Positions 9,030 through 15,071 of a DNA stretch of 63,687 nucleotides are shown in pieces (the first letter of the stretch is position 1; every line of letters begins with the position of its first letter). The notes under the pieces were generated by a model. That model was not told the DNA's origin and searched no databases. It saw only the letters and a list, made by a program, of their open reading frames with translations. Position numbers and translations under genes: made by a program. Origin of the DNA: MESE01 sp036675035 (lineage in GTDB: Bacteria > Pseudomonadota > Gammaproteobacteria > Burkholderiales > Burkholderiaceae_D); the NCBI GenBank assembly GCA_036675035.1, contig JAKFFO010000125.1:1-63687 (forward strand), read 5' to 3'.

Positions 9030-9614
9030 ATGACCCGTACCATTATTCTGGCATCGAACAATGCCGGCAAGCTGAAGGAATTCAACGAACTGCTAGCGCC
9101 GCTCGGGTTCGATCTGCGCACGCAAGGAGAGTTCGGCGTGCCGGAGGCGGAAGAGCCGCACTGCACGTTCATCGAAAATGCGTTGGCAAAAGCACGCCAT
9201 GCGGCATCGCGTACCGGCCTTCCGGCGCTGGCTGACGATTCCGGGGTTTGCGTGAACGCACTTGGCGGCACGCCAGGAGTATTGTCGGCCCGGTTCGCCG
9301 GCGAACCGAAGTCGGACCTGCGCAATAACCAAAGGCTCATTGATGAATTGGCGTCGCAGGCCGACAAGTCGGCCTATTATTATTGCGTGCTCGTATTCAT
9401 GCGGCATGCAACAGACCCCCAGCCGATCATTGCCGAAGGGCGCTGGGACGGCGAGATTGTCGGCGAGCCGCGCGGGCAGGGCGGTTTCGGTTACGATCCG
9501 TATTTCTGGTTGCCCGTACTCGGCAAGACTGCGGCAGAACTATCGGCCCAGGAAAAAAATCGACTGTCGCACCGAGGGCAGGCGCTACGCATGCTGGTTG
9601 GAAAATTACGATGA
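9030..9614 (+). CDS. rdgB: XTP/dITP diphosphatase (non-canonical purine NTP pyrophosphatase)
   Basis: RdgB hydrolyses XTP, ITP and dITP to monophosphates, keeping deaminated purines out of nucleic acids. The N-terminus TIILASNNAGKLKEFNELL, the acidic-site segment LADDSGVCVNALGG with PGVLSARFAG, and the C-terminal GQGGFGYDPYFWLP and LSHRGQALR are all diagnostic. The 194-residue length is normal. The start at 9030 matches the family; the frame is open further upstream to 8973 but that part has no homology signature. Its stop overlaps the hemW start as ATGA, implying translational coupling. Confidence 0.95.
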   Translation: MTRTIILASNNAGKLKEFNELLAPLGFDLRTQGEFGVPEAEEPHCTFIENALAKARHAASRTGLPALADDSGVCVNALGGTPGVLSARFAGEPKSDLRNNQRLIDELASQADKSAYYYCVLVFMRHATDPQPIIAEGRWDGEIVGEPRGQGGFGYDPYFWLPVLGKTAAELSAQEKNRLSHRGQALRMLVGKLR

Positions 9615-10861
9615 TTCCGATCAAGCCGGTGACCGGCAACACGAAGCCCGCCAACTCGTCTACCAGTCCGGCACAGGCTGCAAACGCGTATCTCAAACCA
9701 GGATTGTTGAATCTTGCCGCATTGCCGCCGCTGTCGCTTTACGTCCATTTTCCGTGGTGCGTAAAGAAATGCCCGTATTGCGATTTCAATTCGCATGAGG
9801 CAGGCAATGGTTTTCCCGAAGCGGAATATCTCGATGCATTGCGCGCCGATCTGGAGCAGGCGCTGCCGCTGATCTGGGGCCGCAAGATTTACACGATATT
9901 CATCGGCGGCGGCACGCCAAGCCTGATGTCCGCGGCGGGATTGGACCGGTTGTTGTCGGATATTCGCACCCTCTTGCCGATAGACGGGGCGGCGGAAATC
10001 ACGATGGAAGCCAACCCCGGAACTTTCGAAGCTGAAAAATTCAGGTCGTACCGCGCCAGCGGTATCAATCGCTTGTCGATCGGAATCCAGAGTTTCAATG
10101 CAACGCATCTCCAGGCGCTTGGCCGTATTCATGATGGCAATGAGGCACGCCGGGCGGTCGATATTGCGCACGCGAACTTTGAGAATTTCAATCTGGACCT
10201 GATGTACGCATTGCCGTCCCAGACCATGGATGAAGCGCGACAGGACATTGCCACTGCAATTGGTTTTGCGCCGCCGCACCTGTCCCTGTATCACCTTACT
10301 CTGGAGCCGAATACGTATTTCGCGAAGTACCCGCCGGCGATTCCTGACGATGACGCGAGCGCGCAAATGCAGGACATGATCAGCGCGGAGACCGGCGCGG
10401 CAGGGTACCAGCAGTATGAAGTTTCGGCGTATGCCCAAACTGGGCGGCAAGCGCGGCACAACTTGAATTACTGGGAGTTCGGTGATTATCTCGGTATCGG
10501 CGCCGGCGCGCATTCCAAGCTGTCGTTTCCACATCGCGTGATACGGCAAGCGCGTTACAAACAGCCGAAATCGTATATGCAGCAGAGCCTAAACGGCAAT
10601 CCGGTCCACGAGGAAGTCGAAGTCGCAAGAGACGAACTGGCATTCGAGTTCATGCTGAATGCACTACGTCTCACTGGCGGCTTCGAGGTAAACCTGTTTT
10701 CGGAACGGACAGGTCTCACGCTCAACATGATCGAGCAGCAACTCATTGCAGCGGAAACAAAAGGCTTGATTTATCGCGATCATAAAATCATCAGGCCGAC
10801 CGGACTGGGGCAGCGTTTCCTGAACGATCTGCAGCAAATGTTCTTGAGTGATCCGGAATGA
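9611..10861 (+). CDS. hemW: Radical SAM heme chaperone HemW
   Basis: HemW binds heme and a [4Fe-4S] cluster and delivers heme to client proteins; it is often misnamed coproporphyrinogen dehydrogenase. The radical SAM cluster motif is CVKKCPYC (C50, C54, C57), in YVHFPWC. It lacks the extra cysteine of true HemN. Other family features are the GGGTPSLM loop and the HNLNYWEFGDYLGIGAGAHS block. The protein is 416 residues with a roughly 40-residue Ser/Thr/Asn-rich extension before the core. The ATG at 9611 overlaps the rdgB stop. The longer frame to 9383 is only the shadow of rdgB. Confidence 0.94.
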   Translation: MIPIKPVTGNTKPANSSTSPAQAANAYLKPGLLNLAALPPLSLYVHFPWCVKKCPYCDFNSHEAGNGFPEAEYLDALRADLEQALPLIWGRKIYTIFIGGGTPSLMSAAGLDRLLSDIRTLLPIDGAAEITMEANPGTFEAEKFRSYRASGINRLSIGIQSFNATHLQALGRIHDGNEARRAVDIAHANFENFNLDLMYALPSQTMDEARQDIATAIGFAPPHLSLYHLTLEPNTYFAKYPPAIPDDDASAQMQDMISAETGAAGYQQYEVSAYAQTGRQARHNLNYWEFGDYLGIGAGAHSKLSFPHRVIRQARYKQPKSYMQQSLNGNPVHEEVEVARDELAFEFMLNALRLTGGFEVNLFSERTGLTLNMIEQQLIAAETKGLIYRDHKIIRPTGLGQRFLNDLQQMFLSDPE

Positions 10862-10876
10862 TTTGCGGACAATCAA

Positions 10877-10905
10877 GTGGCAATCGAAGATGAGTTATGT
10901 ATAAT
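10877..10905 (+). promoter_or_regulatory. Candidate sigma70 promoter for tRNA-Ser
   Basis: A perfect TATAAT lies at 10900-10905, with GTGGCA at 10877-10882 (four of six consensus bases) and a 17-base spacer. The sequence after the -10 box is GC-rich (TCGGGC), a discriminator type typical of stringently controlled stable RNA genes. The transcript would begin near 10912 and have a leader of about 118 bases before the tRNA. Predicted from sequence only. Confidence 0.5.
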
Positions 10906-11029
10906 TCGGGCTTGTGATGAAATGGCGGTTCACTCAGGAACGGGTTACGACGCTGGTAGATGATCTTGCATTTTATTTCAATCATTCCGGAATGCAGGAC
11001 TGCCGAAATTTTCATCGATCTCCGCAACT

Positions 11030-11119
11030 GGAGGAGTGGCCGAGCGGTTTAAGGCACTGGTCTTGAAAACCAGCGAAGGGTTAAACCTTCCGTGAGTTCG
11101 AATCTCACCTCCTCCGCCA
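11030..11119 (+). tRNA. tRNA-Ser (anticodon UGA)
   Basis: A complete 90-base type II tRNA with encoded CCA. The acceptor stem pairs GGAGGAG (11030-11036) with CTCCTCC (11109-11115), followed by discriminator G and CCA at 11117-11119. The anticodon stem-loop is CTGGT-CTTGAAA-ACCAG, giving anticodon TGA (reads UCA and related serine codons). A long variable arm (GCGAAGGGTTAAACCTTCCG region) and the T-loop GTTCGAATC confirm a serine tRNA. Confidence 0.97.
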
Positions 11120-11390
11120 GAATTTCTTCCGTATATCAATCAATCCAGGCTTCAATCGGGCCGAAATCGCCATGATCAATCTTCATGCCATTTGAAGCCG
11201 CATCATGCAATTTTTCGAATGCTCCAACCAGAAGTGATTGGCACTAGCGTTCGATATTGCACACGTACGAAACGAGGCGTTACGAATCGCTATTGTGAAA
11301 CTGTCAATCAGTGCATCCGGGCCGCGCACCACCCTGCTACTGCAAGAAAAAACGCTTGAAAAAAGATTTCCGCACGGCAATAATCAATAA

Positions 11391-11873
11391 ATGATTACTG
11401 CCACCTTCATATTTGAACCCACACTGCTTTATTTTGCGATTGCCAATGTCATTGCCATTCTGATCTACGTGTTGATCATCAAGCACAAGGATCGTCGGCA
11501 ACGCCAGAACGTCAGGAAGATCAGGGCGGCGATCATCCTGTACTTTCGCACAACCGGGGTCAAGCTATCGGTGAAATGCGTAAATCTTCCTGGCGCCAGT
11601 AACTTTACGATTTTCATTGAATCGGAACCGATGAAGCGATTTCGGCTGTCACATCTTGTCGAGGCGACGTTGCGGGACCATGTGCGCGCTGTCTGCGGTT
11701 TAGAGCTTGACCGGATTTACTGGCGATTCATCGTGAAAGAGAAAATGGAAGAGGGTGACGATGAGTACATGCGCGAATCCTTGCGTTCGATGGCCAAATC
11801 AAAATATGAAATCACTGATGGGTCCTTTGAAGCGTTCGAAGAAATCAGCAAGTCCGCCGGCTATCGCGAGTAG
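11391..11873 (+). CDS. Hypothetical membrane-anchored protein
   Basis: I do not recognise a family. The 160-residue protein begins with one hydrophobic segment, roughly residues 10-30 (LLYFAIANVIAILIYVLII), followed at once by a basic patch KHKDRRQRQNVRK, which predicts an inner-membrane anchor with a cytoplasmic soluble domain. The rest is a mixed alpha/beta domain rich in charged residues, ending EISKSAGYRE. No strong ribosome site precedes the ATG. It stands alone between the tRNA and the riboswitch, about 560 bases before the fimbrial operon. Coding composition matches its neighbours, so it is probably real. Confidence 0.6.
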   Translation: MITATFIFEPTLLYFAIANVIAILIYVLIIKHKDRRQRQNVRKIRAAIILYFRTTGVKLSVKCVNLPGASNFTIFIESEPMKRFRLSHLVEATLRDHVRAVCGLELDRIYWRFIVKEKMEEGDDEYMRESLRSMAKSKYEITDGSFEAFEEISKSAGYRE

Positions 11874-12135
11874 CGTTTTCTGATTGAAGCGGAATCTGAT
11901 TGGTTTGTGTCTGCGAAAGCCGGTGAATGCGCCGAGCGAAATACGAGTTACCGGTTCGGTCGGAAAATCATACCGTTCGACACTATCTTCTTAGCGACTG
12001 CTGTTAACTAACGGGCCCGATCGCCCATGCATTTTCGCAATGTCGAACCTCGAAACGGAGCGGGTTACTGATGAACAATTCTCGCCTGAACAATCAATTT
12101 CAAAAACAACAGAATGCAGTCTATTTACAAAAAAC

Positions 12136-12166
12136 TTGCTGCAAGGAAATCACAAACAGTTACAAT
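12136..12166 (+). promoter_or_regulatory. Candidate promoter for the riboswitch-fimbrial operon
   Basis: TACAAT at 12161-12166 is a good -10 hexamer and would start transcription near 12173, just before the riboswitch aptamer. The best -35 candidate is TTGCTG at 12136-12141, but the 19-base spacer is long, so the promoter may be weak or need an activator. The surrounding DNA is A-rich, as is common upstream of promoters. Confidence 0.4.
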
Positions 12167-12186
12167 TGCTCTGTAGCAAATTAACT

Positions 12187-12274
12187 CGATAATGGCAAAC
12201 CCATCGAAAGGCGGGGACGCAAAGCTTCTGGTCTAAGGGCGTAACGCCTATGACAGCAGGGTCGCCGAAAGTGC
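12187..12274 (+). ncRNA. Cyclic di-GMP-I riboswitch (GEMM-I aptamer)
   Basis: The conserved core of class I c-di-GMP riboswitches is present in order: GGCAAACC at 12194-12201, a short stem closed by a GAAA tetraloop (12206-12209), GGGGACGCAAAGC at 12213-12225, the tetraloop receptor as CTAAG (12233-12237) and TATG (12249-12252) flanking a second stem GGCG/CGCC, then CAGCAGGGTCGCC to 12266. This agrees base for base with the known motif at the invariant positions. It lies in the 5' leader of the DUF4402-chaperone-usher operon, so c-di-GMP should set expression of this surface fibre. No T-run follows, which suggests control of translation rather than termination. Confidence 0.93.
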
Positions 12275-12349
12275 ATGCAGAAGCGGTAATCTGCTGGCTT
12301 GGTACGCCTGTCACTGTCGTTGGACCCGACCACCTGAAGTATTCAGTCT

Positions 12350-12430
12350 CTTCCGTAAGCTCGATCCCGGCTTCTCATTGTTGAGCGGCGCAACCACACC
12401 GTGGTGCGATTCGATAAATTACTTATGGAG
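12350..12430 (+). promoter_or_regulatory. Possible Shine-Dalgarno-sequestering helix in the riboswitch leader
   Basis: CTTCCGTAAG at 12350-12359 can pair with CTTATGGAG at 12422-12430, giving nine pairs with one bulge and one G-U. The second arm contains the GGAG that serves the first fimbrial gene (ATG at 12437). A smaller hairpin (CGCAACCAC/GTGGTGCG) lies inside the loop. This is a plausible expression platform for translational control, inferred by eye; how the aptamer would switch it is not evident. Confidence 0.4.
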
Positions 12431-12436
12431 TAACAA

Positions 12437-12997
12437 ATGAATACACCATCCAATTTGAAACAACGTGGTCTTAAGCTTGCATTGGTATCGGCGTTTGCTC
12501 TTGGCGCAACGATGAGTAGTTTCAGTTTTGCGGCGGACAATGCCGATGTAACGGCGACCGCCACGGTCATCGCACCGATACAGATCGACCCTGGTGTCGC
12601 GCCAAATTTCGGCGCCTTCTCTCCGAACACAGGTGGAACAGTCCTTCTCGATACCAGTGGCGCTACTACTGTAACGGGTGCAGTCGCCAAATCGACATCG
12701 GCAGCAACTGCGGCCGGCACGGTGCTGATTACGGCCTCCAATGGCGTGGGATACGGAATCACCTATACCTTTCCCGCGAACCTTTCTACGGGCGGCGCAA
12801 CCCCTGTAACCATGGCGTTCAGCGATGGGGTCGGTTCCTTTAGTACCGGTATTGCTCCCGGCACCGCATCTGATGCCACCGGCACCGGTACGGGCGCACA
12901 GCAGACACTTTACCTCGGTGGAACATTGACCGTAGCAAGTGCTCAGGCTGCCGGCACGTATTCAGGCATCATTAATGTGGCGGTTGAGTATAACTAG
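12437..12997 (+). CDS. DUF4402 domain secreted protein, probable major pilin subunit
   Basis: The 186-residue protein has a clear signal peptide (KLALVSAFALGATMSSFSFA, cleavage before ADNADVT). The mature part is rich in Ala, Gly, Thr and Ser and follows the DUF4402 pattern: an N-terminal TATATVIAPIQI strand, the NFGAFSPNTGGTV segment, and the C-terminal YSGIINVAVEYN. DUF4402 proteins occur beside fimbrial chaperones and ushers and are thought to be fibre subunits. GGAG seven bases before the ATG is a good ribosome site but may be masked by the leader helix. It is first in the operon under the c-di-GMP riboswitch; as the most canonical copy it is the best candidate for the major subunit. Confidence 0.85.
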   Translation: MNTPSNLKQRGLKLALVSAFALGATMSSFSFAADNADVTATATVIAPIQIDPGVAPNFGAFSPNTGGTVLLDTSGATTVTGAVAKSTSAATAAGTVLITASNGVGYGITYTFPANLSTGGATPVTMAFSDGVGSFSTGIAPGTASDATGTGTGAQQTLYLGGTLTVASAQAAGTYSGIINVAVEYN

Positions 12998-13008
12998 GTT
13001 GGCTTCTT

Positions 13009-13473
13009 GTGTATGGGGTATTCCGGAGCATGCATTTGGAAACGCTCGTTCCGGTGAAGGATGGCCTTAGCCTCATATTGATGTTGTGGTTAGCACTGAC
13101 GCCGTTCAGCGGCAATGCCACCGGGGCTTCGGCCCCGGTGGCTGCAAGTGCCTCTGTGGTTTTGCCGGCCAACGCAAACACCGCTATCCAGGAATTTTGG
13201 AGCACAAATTTTATTAGCCATGCAATCGCTGGCCGCCTGATCATACGCCTGCCAAGATTGGATCGGTATGCCGAGGCAAGCGCAATCGACGCCAATGAGA
13301 TCGGGGATCCGGCTGTGTTCAGCAGTACCGGCTTTGCGCACGTCACGTTGACCGATTTTATCAAGCGCATTGTCGGCAACGAAGTGCTGAGAAGCGGCGA
13401 CGTCATCAGTGCCTTGACGGTGGATGTCATGAGCGTGACGGGGGTTGCCATTGTTACTGTCGCATATAACTGA
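13009..13473 (+). CDS. Divergent secreted DUF4402-like protein of the fimbrial operon
   Basis: The 154-residue product has a hydrophobic signal-like segment (SLILMLWLALTPFSG) and a cleavable Ala-rich stretch, then a body that differs from its neighbours: it lacks the glycine-rich GAF and GGSV blocks but ends in the same type of beta strand, VTGVAIVTVAYN. A second ATG at 13030 would give a more compact signal peptide. It sits 11 bases after the first pilin gene and 35 before the third. It may be a minor or tip subunit; the resemblance to DUF4402 rests mainly on position, size and the C-terminal strand. Confidence 0.6.
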   Translation: MYGVFRSMHLETLVPVKDGLSLILMLWLALTPFSGNATGASAPVAASASVVLPANANTAIQEFWSTNFISHAIAGRLIIRLPRLDRYAEASAIDANEIGDPAVFSSTGFAHVTLTDFIKRIVGNEVLRSGDVISALTVDVMSVTGVAIVTVAYN

Positions 13474-13508
13474 GGCGACATGCCGGCGATGAATTCCGTG
13501 AGGATGCA

Positions 13509-13976
13509 ATGAAAAAATACCGGCTATTGCTGGCATTGGCATGCGCCTTTTTGGTTGGACCCGATAGTCGGGCCGAGATTGCCATCAGCAATGCGGGCGG
13601 GCTGGCGTTCGGCAGTTTCGTCGCCGGTTCCGGCGGCTCCGTCAGCATTGACACAAATGGGGCTCGCACTCGATCGGGCGGTGTGTTGCTGCTGAGCTCT
13701 GGTGCAGGTGCAGCCGCAAGTTTCAATATCAGCGACCCGGATTCCGGCAACCTGAACAAGACTTATATCATCACCCTGCCTGCCAACGACACGGTGACAC
13801 TTGCCAGTGACAGCAACAGTATGGCAGTCAATGATTTCATCAGTAATCCTTCAGGCAGTGGCGTCATGACTACCGGGACGCAGACATTGACAGTCGGCGC
13901 GACCCTGTCTGTGGGGGCAAATCAGCCAGTGGGAAATTATTCTGGAAATTTTAGCGTTACCGTAAATTATCAATAG
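13509..13976 (+). CDS. DUF4402 domain secreted protein, pilin-like
   Basis: A 155-residue protein with a short signal peptide (KKYRLLLALACAFLVGPDSRA, cleaved before EIAISNAG). The mature part carries the typical DUF4402 segments: LAFGSFVAGSGGSVSIDTNG near residue 30, GGVLLLSSGAGAAASFNISD, and the C-terminal GNYSGNFSVTVNYQ. A GAGGATG-rich ribosome site precedes the ATG. It ends two bases before the longest reading of the chaperone gene. It is shorter than the first pilin and could be a minor subunit, an adaptor or a terminator of the fibre. Confidence 0.82.
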   Translation: MKKYRLLLALACAFLVGPDSRAEIAISNAGGLAFGSFVAGSGGSVSIDTNGARTRSGGVLLLSSGAGAAASFNISDPDSGNLNKTYIITLPANDTVTLASDSNSMAVNDFISNPSGSGVMTTGTQTLTVGATLSVGANQPVGNYSGNFSVTVNYQ

Positions 13977-14026
13977 CCATGATGCGATTAGAAATCGCTA
14001 TGCCGACAATACGAACAAGGAATTCA

Positions 14027-14932
14027 ATGATATTTTTCTTCATTTCAGTCAGATCTCTCATTGCAGGTTTACTGCGACGAACCTTGCTGATAGCCGGTAA
14101 CAAACAAAAGCACTGCCTGGTGCTAGTTGGATTGCTCATTCTGCTGCCGCAGCGCCAGGCGTTGGCCGATCTTATGTTGCATCCGACACGCATCGTGATT
14201 GAAAAGAATCAGCGCGCGGCGCAACTTGAACTTACTAACAATGGTGCGGAAGCGGCGACCTACCGCATCAGTCTGGTGAATCGGCGCATGAGCGAGACCG
14301 GCGAATTTTCCGCGATCGACAGTCCGGGACCGGGCGAGCAATTTGCTGATGAGATGCTGCGCTATTCACCGCGTCAGATCACACTGGCGCCAGGTGCCGG
14401 ACAGGTCGTGCGAATCATGCTGCGTAAGCCGGCCGGCCTTGCGCCTGGCGAATACCGATCGCACCTGCAATTTGACAAGCTGCCGGATGCCAAGGGCGCT
14501 ACCAGCATCGAGACACGCGGAGCGGGCGACAAGGAAATTGGTGTTGTCCTGACCATGCTGGTCGGTGCCTCCATCCCAGTCATCGTGCGCAACGGCGAGA
14601 CTGATGCAAGCGTCAGGCTGTCACATCTCGAACTGCAGAAACCGACTGGTGGCGAGGCGCCGATCCTTTCGCTACAACTACATCGCAGCGGCAGTCGTTC
14701 GGTGTATGGCGATTTGACGGCCAGCTTTACACCGCAAGGAGGTAGCGAACAGATGGTCGCAAAAGTGGGCGGTGTTGCGGTTTACACGCCGAACTCGCTA
14801 CGCCGTGCGAAGCTGGCGTTGCAACCCGCCGCTGGCGTGCCGCTCGCGCGCGGCACTTTGCGTGTCACGTACCGGGAACGTGCGGAAGCCGGTGGAAACC
14901 TGCTTGCCGAGGCAGCCATTGTTCTGCCGTGA
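14027..14932 (+). CDS. Periplasmic fimbrial chaperone, PapD-like
   Basis: The product (301 residues) is a two-domain immunoglobulin-like chaperone that would hold pilin subunits in the periplasm and hand them to the usher. After a hydrophobic signal region (LVLVGLLILLPQRQALA) the mature protein starts DLMLHPTRIVIEKNQRAAQLEL with NNGAEAATYRISLVNRR, typical of the first PapD strand pair. The segment PRQITLAPGAGQVVRIMLRKP is the conserved F-G/donor-strand region. ATG 14027 has AAGG upstream; the frame is open to 13979 without a ribosome site. The N-terminus before the signal is unusually long (about 25 residues). Confidence 0.85.
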   Translation: MIFFFISVRSLIAGLLRRTLLIAGNKQKHCLVLVGLLILLPQRQALADLMLHPTRIVIEKNQRAAQLELTNNGAEAATYRISLVNRRMSETGEFSAIDSPGPGEQFADEMLRYSPRQITLAPGAGQVVRIMLRKPAGLAPGEYRSHLQFDKLPDAKGATSIETRGAGDKEIGVVLTMLVGASIPVIVRNGETDASVRLSHLELQKPTGGEAPILSLQLHRSGSRSVYGDLTASFTPQGGSEQMVAKVGGVAVYTPNSLRRAKLALQPAAGVPLARGTLRVTYRERAEAGGNLLAEAAIVLP

Positions 14933-15071
14933 CGCCTTGACGCGGCAGCCAAGCCGGCCGCACATCACGAGCGGCTAACGCTGCTTTATCCGCGAAGCAG
15001 CGGTGATATTGCCGCTGCCTTATATGAAGTTCAGTGCGTTTTTGCCCTTTCGACATTTCACATGGGTTCGC

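Noticed and set aside
12186..12300. Possible transcription terminator within the riboswitch leader
   Set aside because: No stem followed by a T-run is present; translational control fits better.
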